A stretch of 64,000 bases of DNA from Aquiflexum lacus (GTDB taxonomy: Bacteria > Bacteroidota > Bacteroidia > Cytophagales > Cyclobacteriaceae): contig NZ_JABFHF010000023.1 in NCBI RefSeq assembly GCF_015476655.1, positions 1 to 64,000 of the forward strand. The letters run 5' to 3'. The position numbers and the translations under genes were made by a program. The first letter of the stretch is position 1. Each line of letters begins with the position of its first letter. Positions 8,197-15,927 of this stretch are shown here, piece by piece. The notes under the pieces were generated by a model, which saw only the letters and a list, made by a program, of their open reading frames with translations, had not been told where the DNA came from and made no database searches.

Positions 8197-8529
8197 TAAG
8201 CTACTTATGCAAAATTAAACACTAATCAATTAATGAACATTCGTATATCCATGGTTTAAAAACTGAAAATAAGCATTGGTCAAATAGGTGCTGCGCTAAT
8301 CATTTCTAACGATTAAATATTACTGGAAATCAACAATTTGTAGTATGGAAAAGATAAATGAAGTACTAAAATATAAAAGAGTTTATCCTTACTTTTATTA
8401 AGGTTTGCTCTTTATAACTGCGTTTCATTGAATATTATTTAAGGATAAATTAAATGGAGCAATAGCATTTAATCTGGCATGGATTTAGTACCAAGAGTAA
8501 ACTTATAATAAAAATCTTCAAAGCCTATT
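8197..8529. other. AT-rich intergenic region at the left edge of the conjugation module
   Basis: About 330 bases with no credible open frame, RNA gene or strong repeat. It separates the last chromosomal-type barrel gene from the minus-strand genes of the mobile module. I compared it by eye with the region right of the module (26653-26967) and found no shared attachment-like repeat. Confidence 0.5.
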
Positions 8530-8566
8530 GCCGAAAATCCCTTTAACCGAAAAGGGATTTTACGGC
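8530..8566 (-). terminator. Hairpin terminator after the 8590 membrane-protein gene
   Basis: A perfect 11-base stem (AAAATCCCTTT / AAAGGGATTTT) with a six-base loop is extended by GCCG/CGGC with one bulged A. It lies just past the stop codon of the minus-strand gene and is flanked by A/T-rich arms, so it could act in both directions. Confidence 0.7.
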
Positions 8567-8589
8567 AAGTGGCTGAACCGAATGTCTTT

Positions 8590-8928
8590 TCATGCTGCCT
8601 GTTCCGAAGTATGAGGAAGTGGCAGCATGCCCTCCTTCAATCCTTTGTTAAAAACTTCTGTTTCCTTGGCTTTTCTTTCCCTTTCCCTTTTTTCAAAATA
8701 CTTTAAGCTATAATAATATCCAAGCATCAAAACACCTCCCCAAAGCATCAAAAATGCCAATAAGCTTAAAACCTTTTCAACACCAGTTATAATCATTCCT
8801 TTTTCAAAGGACCTGAAATGCTCCAATCCCCCAATACCCCTTCTATAAAACTTTCTTCTGGAAATGGCATACCTGATGGCCAATCCTATTACAACCATCA
8901 ACCATCCAAGCAATTTAAAATCTTCCAT
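8590..8928 (-). CDS. Small membrane protein of the conjugation module, unknown function
   Basis: The 112-residue product has two predicted membrane segments (about residues 7-22 and 52-72). Between them is a basic loop (RRKFYRRG), and the charged tail contains EKRERERKAKE. Similar small two-helix proteins are often found near tra genes of Bacteroidota elements, but no function is established that I can name. It is downstream of and co-oriented with the DUF932 and ssb genes, separated from them by a terminator and an 18-base palindrome. An AGAAGT-like codon bias is not evident. Confidence 0.6.
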   Translation of the reverse strand: MEDFKLLGWLMVVIGLAIRYAISRRKFYRRGIGGLEHFRSFEKGMIITGVEKVLSLLAFLMLWGGVLMLGYYYSLKYFEKRERERKAKETEVFNKGLKEGMLPLPHTSEQAA

Positions 8929-8943
8929 AAACCGGCCTACCAG

Positions 8944-8961
8944 TGGCTGCGCGCGCAGCCA
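8944..8961. repeat. Perfect 18-base GC palindrome
   Basis: TGGCTGCGCGCGCAGCCA is fully self-complementary and strongly GC-rich inside AT-rich sequence. It lies 16 bases upstream of the start codon of the 8590 gene. It has no T-tract, so it is not a classical terminator. It could be a protein-binding site, a cruciform or a transfer-origin part. Confidence 0.55.
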
Positions 8962-9036
8962 GTTTTGAAACTAATAACTTATTAAATTAATGATTTCCCC
9001 CAAAAAACCAAAGTTTTGGGTGATAAAAGAAATTTA

Positions 9037-9066
9037 AAAAAGGGGAGGGGCAAGACCTCCCTTTTC
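9037..9066 (-). terminator. Rho-independent terminator after the DUF932 gene
   Basis: Read on the minus strand, a GGGAGG/CCTCCC stem with a seven-base loop is followed by a run of six T. It lies about 30 bases past the DUF932 stop codon, so the ssb-DUF932 transcript probably ends here. Confidence 0.7.
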
Positions 9067-9093
9067 TAAATTTGAGTTTTCATTTACTTCCTT

Positions 9094-10152
9094 TCAGTTC
9101 AGAACCAGAGCATTTGAACCTGATTTTGCAAAGGCTTCACAGAGATCAAAAGCTTTCTGTGATCTTGCCTGTCCTGTGCCTACAAGCAAAAGGGATTTTA
9201 GTTTGGACTCTCCGTCCCTATACTTCCTGATATTCTGATAATAACCCGTAACTGCATTGTATGCCCCGAAAACCGTCCCTTTGGTGGTTTCTGCCTGTTG
9301 GCTGGGATTGGAAAAGGCATATTCATAAACCTCATTACAGGTATTTTTGAACAGGGTTGAGAGTTCCTCATCATTCCCTGCCTTAAGGTTCCCAAGGGTT
9401 TCCCTGTTGGGACACATGGCAAGCTGAATGAGTTTTTTTACTTCAGGATCGCTGATCCTGACTTTTGCCCACCTGTTGAAAATCCCTTCCAACTGCCCAG
9501 AGAAAATATTGCTCATGCCCATGACCCTATGGGCGGTTTCCAGCCTTTCCTTTGCGCCTGAGGTGTGGCGGATCCTGATGGCGTTGCTTTTGTTTTTCAG
9601 CGCAGCGTTGAGGGTGTTGTTGCAGACTATCCTGATTGGGGTAAATGCTGCGGTGATGCTCCCGCTTCCGTCGTGGCTGGTGGTCAGGAAAAGGTATTTT
9701 TCAATGACATCATCATTGCCCACTCGGATATAATCGGGAAGTTTGGCGGTGATGAAAATCCTTTCCCCATTGCCGAGCGCTCCCGCTGTTTCATAGAGTA
9801 TTCCCTCACCGCCCACAATACTGTCAAAGAATGCAAATGCATCGGTATTCTGTACCACCTGGTAATCCTTTCCTACTACGCCCAATACTGCATGGCTGTC
9901 CATGCGCATGGTTGCAAAGTGGGTATGGATTTGGATATCTTTTTCCTGTGAGATGCCCTCTGATTCCTGGGGGGCTGGTCCTGTGAACAAAGGTGTTTTA
10001 GCCACCTCAAAATCAAGTCCTGCAAACTGTATGGCCTCTTTGCTGGTGGGATAGTCAGAAACTATCTGTCCGAGTCCGTGCCATGCTTTTTCTTTAACCG
10101 AAAAGAAACTGTGTTTGCCTGTGATCTGGTCTAAATGGATATTATGTGCCAT
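9094..10152 (-). CDS. DUF932 domain-containing protein
   Basis: The 352-residue protein matches the phage/plasmid-like DUF932 family: N-terminal KAWHGLGQIVSDYPTSKEA, a central NDVIEKYLFLTTSHDGSGS, then IRIVCNNTLNAAL and IRIRHTSGAKER. These proteins accompany conjugative plasmids, integrative elements and phages in many bacteria; their biochemical role is unknown. It lies 37 bases downstream of the ssb gene and is probably co-transcribed with it. The length is typical for the family. Confidence 0.85.
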   Translation of the reverse strand: MAHNIHLDQITGKHSFFSVKEKAWHGLGQIVSDYPTSKEAIQFAGLDFEVAKTPLFTGPAPQESEGISQEKDIQIHTHFATMRMDSHAVLGVVGKDYQVVQNTDAFAFFDSIVGGEGILYETAGALGNGERIFITAKLPDYIRVGNDDVIEKYLFLTTSHDGSGSITAAFTPIRIVCNNTLNAALKNKSNAIRIRHTSGAKERLETAHRVMGMSNIFSGQLEGIFNRWAKVRISDPEVKKLIQLAMCPNRETLGNLKAGNDEELSTLFKNTCNEVYEYAFSNPSQQAETTKGTVFGAYNAVTGYYQNIRKYRDGESKLKSLLLVGTGQARSQKAFDLCEAFAKSGSNALVLN

Positions 10153-10189
10153 GATTTTTGAAATTTAAATGTGATGGATAATTGATTGA

Positions 10190-10594
10190 TCAGAATGGGA
10201 GGTCGTCTTTGGCTTCCTCCATTGAAATCCCTGTGGAATCCTCAGAAATCCTTTCCAGCGGCCTGTCAGAAAAGGAATCCTGTTTTCTTGCCCCTGCGAG
10301 CAATTTGATGTTGTTGACATGAAAATTGAGCCTGCCCACAGGGTTTCCTTCCCTGTCTATGTAGGCATCTGCATCGAGCCTCCCGAAGAGTTCCACCAGT
10401 GCGCCTTTTTTGAGAATCTGGGCCACTCCTGTACTGATCCAATAAGAGCAGCTTACAAAGCTTGTCAGCTCCATTGTTTCCCCGGATTTGGTCCGGTACC
10501 TGTCATTGATTGCCATGCGGAAGTTGACTACTTTCCTTCCGTCCTTGAGTTCGGCGGTCTCTGCATCCGCCGTCAGTCTTCCAGTGATTACCAT
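10190..10594 (-). CDS. ssb: Single-stranded DNA-binding protein (element-borne)
   Basis: The 134-residue protein has an OB fold beginning MVITGRLTADAE, the conserved FRMAINDRYR and VELFGRL strands, and the acidic C-terminal tip DDLPF that recruits replication and repair partners in SSB proteins. It should coat single-stranded DNA during transfer or establishment of the element. It is the first gene of the ssb-DUF932 unit. It is shorter than chromosomal SSBs of Bacteroidota only in its linker. Confidence 0.88.
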   Translation of the reverse strand: MVITGRLTADAETAELKDGRKVVNFRMAINDRYRTKSGETMELTSFVSCSYWISTGVAQILKKGALVELFGRLDADAYIDREGNPVGRLNFHVNNIKLLAGARKQDSFSDRPLERISEDSTGISMEEAKDDLPF

Positions 10595-10999
10595 AATAAA
10601 TGTGATTTAGGTTAAACATTTGTTCTGCTTCCCCTTTCCCGTAGTCCTCCATAAAAAACACTGTTTTTTAAAAGAAAAAACGGGAAAAAAGAAAGCAAAG
10701 AGACAGGTGTCTGGCAACAGCCAAAAGGAAACGGAATAAGTCCCGAAGGGTGCACGGACCGAGGAACGAGGGGCGGGCATTATGCCGTAGTCTTTTGGCC
10801 CCTTTAAAAAATCATGACAATCCGGACACCACTTTAGCTGCCTTTTTATCCGTTTTGTCTTAAAAAAAAGTAGTAACAGCTTAAAATCCTTTTGGCTGCT
10901 ACATCAGCATTTATGGAATTAAATAGGTATTAGGATATTCAGGCAGGCTAAAGGCATTATGAAATTTCATCTAAAAAAATACCAGCCTGAAAAGAGATA
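10595..10999. other. Intergenic region with GC-rich block flanked by inverted repeat
   Basis: No gene is seen in about 400 bases. Eight-base arms GCCAAAAG (10720-10727) and CTTTTGGC (10792-10799) enclose a GC-rich block (10741-10780) unlike its surroundings. The quasi-palindrome AGACAGGTGTCT lies at 10701-10712. A transfer origin, a structured RNA or decayed sequence are all possible, and none is demonstrated. Confidence 0.35.
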
Positions 11000-11836
11000 C
11001 TATTCCTTTAATTTCTTCGCCAAAATCTCTCTGTCCCACAGTTCAACATGATTGGCTTCAGCTAATCTCTGGGCAGCTTTGGTATATTTACTTGTAGTAA
11101 TCACCAGAGCTAGGTCACATTTGTAATATTTGACAGAAGCCACAACCTGTTGGATTGCATCATTTCCAATTGTCCCCATATATCTTTTTGCCTGCACACT
11201 GGTTTTTTCACCAAGTTTTGTCAGGATCAGATCACATCCCTGGTCATTTGAAATTTTGGTGGTAGTGACTAAAAATCCCCGTCTTTCAAAAAATGTTTTT
11301 AAAAAACGCTCAAATTCTACTCCGGTCATTTTATCCAAATCTTCTATCTGAGTCTTTCCCAAGGCAGGATTTTTTACCTTCAATTTAGACTCTAGCCTTT
11401 CCAATTTGATTTTATTACTTATTTCCTCCAGAAATTTCAACATAGACTTTTCTGACGAGTAGTAGTAGGATTTATCATATAGATACCTCTTGACCAAATC
11501 TTTCTTTTGAATATAATCATCACCCAAATAATCCAATATTACCCTGGCAATATTTTCCTCAGATCTGACTTTTGAGGAGGCAATCTTTTTTTCGAATATC
11601 CTGTATTCGGTTTCAGCCAATTCATTTGCCAGATATTTACCGAATTTTGAAGAGTTGATTTTTGAAAACTGTTTTTTTTCAATAACAGCCTTAAGTTTCC
11701 CGACCTCCTCAAAAATCCTATCAGAATTAATTTGCCAATCATTTAACTTTGCTCGTATATTTTCAACATTCAATTCCTGGAAATTCTGTTCAATGAATTT
11801 TCGGATGAGTTTTTCGTTTGAATCGCTTAAATACAT
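11000..11836 (-). CDS. Mrr-like restriction endonuclease domain protein
   Basis: In this 278-residue protein the last 110 residues form a PD-(D/E)XK fold of the Mrr_cat type: EFERFLKTFFERRGF, then Asp202 in GCDLILTK, then Gln215-Ala-Lys217 in SVQAKRY, followed by the helix NDAIQQVVASVKYY. The N-terminal 160 residues are charged and helical, perhaps a DNA- or partner-binding region. Mrr-type enzymes cleave modified DNA, so it may be a defence cargo gene. No methyltransferase is nearby. Its position between ssb and LytTR in the conjugation module suggests accessory cargo. Confidence 0.75.
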   Translation of the reverse strand: MYLSDSNEKLIRKFIEQNFQELNVENIRAKLNDWQINSDRIFEEVGKLKAVIEKKQFSKINSSKFGKYLANELAETEYRIFEKKIASSKVRSEENIARVILDYLGDDYIQKKDLVKRYLYDKSYYYSSEKSMLKFLEEISNKIKLERLESKLKVKNPALGKTQIEDLDKMTGVEFERFLKTFFERRGFLVTTTKISNDQGCDLILTKLGEKTSVQAKRYMGTIGNDAIQQVVASVKYYKCDLALVITTSKYTKAAQRLAEANHVELWDREILAKKLKE

Positions 11837-12012
11837 TTTAAATTTTTTTTAGCTGTACAAGATAAATCTTTCCATAAAATAAACTAAAGCCTCGGTTAAA
11901 AATACTTTTCAAGTGGAGCTGGAAAAATTTTTATAAATACAAAATCTGTTTCGTCTACTTAATCCAAATTCCTTAAAAACATTCAAACTGATAAAATCAA
12001 AAAGCACTTTTA

Positions 12013-12828
12013 TCAGGGCTTCCCTGCCCACTTCTTAAAATCCCTTGCCCTTTTCTGACTCACTATTATAGCACTCTCAAAATCTGGCCTGATTTCCAGT
12101 CTGAGTTTGCCGAATTCTATTGTTTCATAATGGCTGCATGCACTAATATTGATGATCATCTGTCTGTTTGCCCTGAAAAATTCGGTAGCTGGAAGCTTAT
12201 GATGCATATCGTCCAAAGTATGGCTGATCATAAAATCCTGACCTGAGAAGGTCCGCAGGTAATTGTACTGGTCTTTGTGAAATATATAAGCAATCTCCTC
12301 ATGGCTGATAGGAATGTTCCTACCGGATTTATGTACCCATACAAATGGTTTGATGTGTTCCTGCCCATCGTCTTCCAACAGGCTATTGACCAGATATGAA
12401 ATTATCAGCAACAGATTTAAAACAACCAAAAGAAGAAGAGTAACGGGAAATTTTATAACCAAAAACCCCGATTCCCTGATCCCTGTTCCAAGGAGATAAT
12501 GTACAAAGGCTGTCAGGACATAGACCAGAAATGCCGGAAGAATCAGCGCCAGGACAATCTGGTAAAACAGTCTTTCAAGGAATTTTTCCTTCCAATCATA
12601 AAACAGATTGAGGTTGCTGTCAATCCATGAAACATAAAATACAACAACAAACGCTGCTGCACCTATATATGCAAGGGAATTAAAGTATTCCCTGATCAAA
12701 ATCAGATCGAACAGGTTCCTCTCATCTCCTATACTGATGATAAGGTGTGCCGAAATGATGGAAGCATAAACTATCGAAAAGAATCCGGGCCTGAACTTAT
12801 TTCCTAGAGTACCATTGGAATTTACCAT
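12013..12828 (-). CDS. Membrane-anchored LytTR-family DNA-binding regulator
   Basis: The 271-residue protein has four hydrophobic helices in residues 15-155. A C-terminal LytTR domain follows (about 170-268): NIPISHEEIAYIFHKDQYNYLRT, then SHTLDDMHHKLPATEFFRANRQMIINI. Here the DNA-binding domain is directly tethered to the membrane, without a receiver domain. Signal sensing by the membrane part is likely but unproven. It is divergent from the rteC gene across a region with an inverted repeat and a 21-base-period direct repeat, so the two may control each other or the transfer operon. Confidence 0.8.
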   Translation of the reverse strand: MVNSNGTLGNKFRPGFFSIVYASIISAHLIISIGDERNLFDLILIREYFNSLAYIGAAAFVVVFYVSWIDSNLNLFYDWKEKFLERLFYQIVLALILPAFLVYVLTAFVHYLLGTGIRESGFLVIKFPVTLLLLVVLNLLLIISYLVNSLLEDDGQEHIKPFVWVHKSGRNIPISHEEIAYIFHKDQYNYLRTFSGQDFMISHTLDDMHHKLPATEFFRANRQMIINISACSHYETIEFGKLRLEIRPDFESAIIVSQKRARDFKKWAGKP

Positions 12829-12964
12829 GGGTTATTTGTTAAAAGATTTTTAAAAAAGAGGAGGCAAGGTCTTCAATGGGTGAAAACAGTTTAAAGTCCT
12901 TTCCGGCAGAACAAGGTGATCAAGATTTTAGGGTGTTAACCTCAATAATACGTTATTACGAATT

Positions 12965-13004
12965 ATTTACCAAAAACGATTAAAAATAAGGGTGTTTGGT
13001 AAAT
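12965..13004. promoter_or_regulatory. Inverted repeat in the lytTR-rteC divergent region
   Basis: Ten-base arms ATTTACCAAA (12965-12974) and TTTGGTAAAT (12995-13004) are separated by 20 bases, a centre-to-centre distance of 30 bases. The position between two divergent regulator genes suits an operator; a hairpin is less likely because of the AT-rich arms. Confidence 0.45.
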
Positions 13005-13142
13005 TTTGATCAATAATATGTGAAAAGCATAATTTTATATGGATAAACCAATTTTTTATTTCCAGTAAAATCATAAATATTACTGAAAATATGAGCACAT
13101 ACTTCAGTGGACCATCATTATACTTGATCACATTTTTCTAAT

Positions 13143-13170
13143 ATTCCGCTCATGTTTCCAACCATTCCGC
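13143..13170. promoter_or_regulatory. Direct repeat with 21-base period upstream of rteC
   Basis: ATTCCGC occurs at 13143-13149 and 13164-13170, two helical turns apart. LytTR proteins often bind two direct repeats with a period of 21-22 bases, and the LytTR gene is adjacent. The repeat does not match the classic LytTR consensus, so this is a spacing argument only. Confidence 0.3.
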
Positions 13171-13260
13171 CTAAATGTTAAGGTTCATTCTGTTAGATTG
13201 AGTTGTGATCTGAAATCATTAATTCGATCAATAAATTATGTGGGTTATGACAGCGATATA

Positions 13261-14091
13261 ATGGAAGATTTTATCAAAGCACTTCATGACAAAATGAAAG
13301 AATCTATCAGGCTCTCGGGTATGACTGCTGATAATGGAATTCAGTCTGCGCACTCTTGTCTTGAAGCTGTAAGGGAAATCCTTTCAGAATTGTACGCTTT
13401 TATGGACACCCAGGATTTTTTGGACAGAGAAACAGAAATTAGGTTTTATAAAGAATTATTGCCCCTGTTCCGATCGGAACAGCTTTATTATGCTGACCTG
13501 GTCTTTATAGAAACCAACAGGCCCCTTGGAACCAAAAAGCAGACCATCAGGTATTTTTCGGGGCTGTTGAAGGAAAAGGAGCTTTTTTTCAGAAGAAACA
13601 ATTTCCTGTACAGGTATTATTGTTTGGGAAGAAAAGACTTGGACGAAGAGCTGTTTTCAAAAACAGAAACACAGTTGTTTAAGTCCCCGCTTTTTGAAAC
13701 CGAAAAGGAATATTTGTCGGACTGCAGCACTACACTTTCCATGATCATGGCCAATGAAAGGATTTCTGCATTCCTCAAAAAAAGTATCAGGGAGCTTGAA
13801 ACAGGAAAGGATCAAACCTCAGTCCCTAATAAATCCCATATGCTATGGACGGATTCCAAGGCGGCCCTGATTGAACTGGCCTATGCCCTTCAGAGCAGGG
13901 GTTCGGTAAATCAGGGCAAAAGTGATGTCAAATCCATCATCCAGATATTGGAAGAAACCTTTAATGTGGAAACAGGGAATTTTTACAGGACTTTCCAGAG
14001 CATGCGCATCCGAAAAAAGAACCGGACTGTTTACCTGGACAACCTGAAGGACAGTCTGGAAAAACGCATGGATGAGGCCGATATGGAATAA
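13261..14091 (+). CDS. rteC: RteC-family regulator of conjugative element
   Basis: The ATG at 13261 gives 276 residues; a TTG 63 bases upstream lacks support. The C-terminal region HMLWTDSKAALIELAYALQSRG, ILEETFNVETGNFYRTFQSMR and RKKNRTVYLDNLKDSL match the RteC family. In Bacteroides CTnDOT-type elements RteC induces excision and transfer genes. It sits immediately upstream of the tra operon and is divergent from the LytTR gene, a good place for a switch controlling transfer. The rteA/rteB two-component pair of CTnDOT is absent here; the LytTR protein may take that role (inference). Confidence 0.8.
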   Translation: MEDFIKALHDKMKESIRLSGMTADNGIQSAHSCLEAVREILSELYAFMDTQDFLDRETEIRFYKELLPLFRSEQLYYADLVFIETNRPLGTKKQTIRYFSGLLKEKELFFRRNNFLYRYYCLGRKDLDEELFSKTETQLFKSPLFETEKEYLSDCSTTLSMIMANERISAFLKKSIRELETGKDQTSVPNKSHMLWTDSKAALIELAYALQSRGSVNQGKSDVKSIIQILEETFNVETGNFYRTFQSMRIRKKNRTVYLDNLKDSLEKRMDEADME

Positions 14092-14163
14092 TCAAGGAAA
14101 TGGAATTAAGGACAACATATAAATGTCAGGGATCCCAGCCTGAATTTTTTTCGATTTTATTTT

Positions 14164-14175
14164 TGGTAGCTACCA
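14164..14175. promoter_or_regulatory. 12-base perfect palindrome upstream of the tra operon
   Basis: TGGTAGCTACCA is a perfect palindrome 68 bases before the first gene of the tra operon. It may be an operator for the transfer genes; there is no direct evidence. Confidence 0.3.
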
Positions 14176-14243
14176 CCGCAGTGTAAAAAAACCAAGCCCT
14201 ATCCCACCAAATTTGCTTAAGTCAAATGTAAAACAATGCACAT

Positions 14244-14669
14244 ATGCTTGAAGCAATCAGTTGGAAGGAATACCTCATGGGTACAGGTATAGTTGCCCTT
14301 GGCTATTATGCGGTGGTGATTTCCATCTATTATAAAAATGATATCCGCACCCTGTTGTCAGGCAGATTTCCGGATCAGGCCGAAAAGAAAGGGAAAGTGG
14401 ATTGGTCTGATGAAGGGTCGAAAGATCCGATGGAAGAACTTGAAACAGTGGTGTCGGATATCAGGAGCATCCTGGAGGGGGCAGGCAAAAATGCAGGAAA
14501 GGCTGAGATTCTGGAAAGGACTAGCCGGATACTGCAAAACTATTCCGGGTTTCGGGAGCCTGCCTACCGGGTTGCCATCAGGAATTTCCTCATACAGCAT
14601 TCCGAGGAAATCTGCGGTCTTGATTTCTCGGATGGGGAACTGGAAGCATACTGGGAACACATGGGTTGA
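14244..14669 (+). CDS. Small membrane-anchored protein at head of tra operon
   Basis: The 141-residue product has one N-terminal membrane helix (about residues 12-28, GTGIVALGYYAVVISIYY) followed by a charged cytoplasmic-looking domain. No known motif was recognised. A gene of similar size and topology commonly precedes the DUF4134 (TraE) gene in Bacteroidota transfer clusters, so a role in assembly or regulation of the transfer apparatus is plausible but not shown. It is separated from traE by a hairpin. Confidence 0.6.
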   Translation: MLEAISWKEYLMGTGIVALGYYAVVISIYYKNDIRTLLSGRFPDQAEKKGKVDWSDEGSKDPMEELETVVSDIRSILEGAGKNAGKAEILERTSRILQNYSGFREPAYRVAIRNFLIQHSEEICGLDFSDGELEAYWEHMG

Positions 14670-14726
14670 AGGGGCCGGGCAGTGAAGCATGATATGGAGC
14701 GTATGGGAGGTGCACTGTTCCGGCCC

Positions 14727-14774
14727 TGCTCCCGGCCTTTATCCTTTCAGGGTACCGTGCCGGGAGCATTTTCT
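14727..14774 (+). terminator. Terminator-like hairpin before traE
   Basis: Ten-base perfect arms TGCTCCCGGC (14727-14736) and GCCGGGAGCA (14759-14768) enclose a 22-base loop and are followed by TTTTCT. It lies inside the apparent tra operon, between the first gene and traE, so it may end or attenuate transcripts there. Confidence 0.55.
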
Positions 14775-14806
14775 AAAAAAAATCTAAAATCAAAACAATA
14801 ACAAAA

Positions 14807-15127
14807 ATGAAAGGAAGAAAGAAAACAGGATTTGGACTGATGACAGTTTTGCTTTTGATGCTGCTGTTTGTGGTCAGTGAAGCACAGGCACAGGACGGAC
14901 TTGCTGGGATCAATGAGGCCAACAGGCAGGTAAGGAGTTATTTTCTGGCAGGCACCAACCTGATGTATGGTGTAGGTGCTTTGCTTGGCCTTATAGGGGC
15001 GGTAAAGGTTTACCAGAAATGGAATGCAGGGGATCCCGATACGGGTAAAGTTGCTGCAGCATGGTTTGGAAGCTGCGTATTTCTGGTGGTAGTGGCCACA
15101 GTCATCAGTTCATTCTTCGGAATCTGA
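14807..15127 (+). CDS. traE: DUF4134 family conjugal transfer protein TraE
   Basis: The 106-residue protein begins with a signal-like helix (FGLMTVLLLMLLFVVSEAQAQ). Two membrane helices carrying the DUF4134 features follow: GTNLMYGVGALLGLIGAVKVYQKW, then a GDPDTGKVAAAWFGSCVFL segment. TraE of Bacteroidetes elements resembles the VirB2 pilin subunit in size and topology. The stop codon overlaps the next gene's start by one base (TGATG), which indicates translational coupling. Confidence 0.87.
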   Translation: MKGRKKTGFGLMTVLLLMLLFVVSEAQAQDGLAGINEANRQVRSYFLAGTNLMYGVGALLGLIGAVKVYQKWNAGDPDTGKVAAAWFGSCVFLVVVATVISSFFGI

Positions 15128-15567
15128 TGAGTATCAGGGACAGGTTGACATGCCTCTTCAGGAATTACATCGCTGAGAACAATCCCGATCTGATAGTCAG
15201 GATGGAAGGCAATGAATCCATGAAACGATATATATCTGATAAGGTCAGTACTGCAATGGTGCTGGCCAAAAGGCTGAAGGAACAGGGGAGTTGGGAAGAT
15301 GAAATTCTGGATACCTGTCTGGAATCAATGGTCAGTGATCTCAAGCCCTCCAAATTCTGCTTTGTCAAAGACTTGATCGAAAGGAACTTCAAAAAGAAGT
15401 ACGATCAGCTATCTGAAACAGGTGTCCTGACTTATGAGATCATCAACATCATTGAAAACCATGACCACCTTTTTGAGAAGCATGGATTCAAAGACAAGGA
15501 AGGAAAAGATATACAATTGGAGTCCGAGTTTACAGCAGTTCTGTTTGACAGGTTTGAAAACAGTTGA
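15127..15567 (+). CDS. Conjugation-operon protein of unknown function
   Basis: The start at ATG 15127, overlapping the traE stop, gives 146 residues; the longer frame beginning at 15061 would run through traE. The protein is soluble and charged, with no membrane helix and no recognised motif, and is largely alpha-helical. Its coupling between TraE and TraF suggests a role in the transfer channel or a cytoplasmic assembly function. I do not know a counterpart in CTnDOT. Confidence 0.6.
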   Translation: MSIRDRLTCLFRNYIAENNPDLIVRMEGNESMKRYISDKVSTAMVLAKRLKEQGSWEDEILDTCLESMVSDLKPSKFCFVKDLIERNFKKKYDQLSETGVLTYEIINIIENHDHLFEKHGFKDKEGKDIQLESEFTAVLFDRFENS

Positions 15568-15570
15568 CCC

Positions 15571-15909
15571 GTGGCAGTAAGCATTTACAAAATCAATAAG
15601 GGTGTCAACAAGAGCATTGAGTTCAAAGGATTGAAGGCACAGTACATCTGGTACGTGGGAGGCGGAGTCATTGCATTGATGATCCTTTTTGCAGCGATGT
15701 ATCTGATCGGGATCAATCAATGGATATGTATAACCTTCATTTCAGTTCTGGGAGTATTTCTGGTCATGAAGATCTATTCCATGAGCTCAAAATACGGGGA
15801 ATACGGAATGATGAAAATGCTGGCCAGGAAAAGCCTTCCTGATTCGCTCAGATGCAATGGTAGGAAGGATTTTATCCTGACAGAAATGGAAAAGGAATCG
15901 GGAAGATGA
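15571..15909 (+). CDS. traF: DUF4133 family conjugal transfer protein TraF
   Basis: This 112-residue protein uses a GTG start three bases after the preceding gene. The DUF4133 pattern is clear: YKINKGVNKSIEFKGLKAQYIWY, then two adjacent membrane helices (residues 26-72), then KYGEYGMMKMLARKSLPDSLR. TraF of Bacteroidetes elements matches VirB3 in position and topology, an inner-membrane part linked to the channel ATPase. It directly precedes traG. Confidence 0.88.
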   Translation: MAVSIYKINKGVNKSIEFKGLKAQYIWYVGGGVIALMILFAAMYLIGINQWICITFISVLGVFLVMKIYSMSSKYGEYGMMKMLARKSLPDSLRCNGRKDFILTEMEKESGR

Positions 15910-15927
15910 AAGGAATATAATGCAGTT

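Noticed and set aside
10702-10711. GACAGGTGTC, similar to the proposed Crp-like site
   Set aside because: No TTTG element lies 33-35 bases downstream and there is no Crp-like gene next to it.
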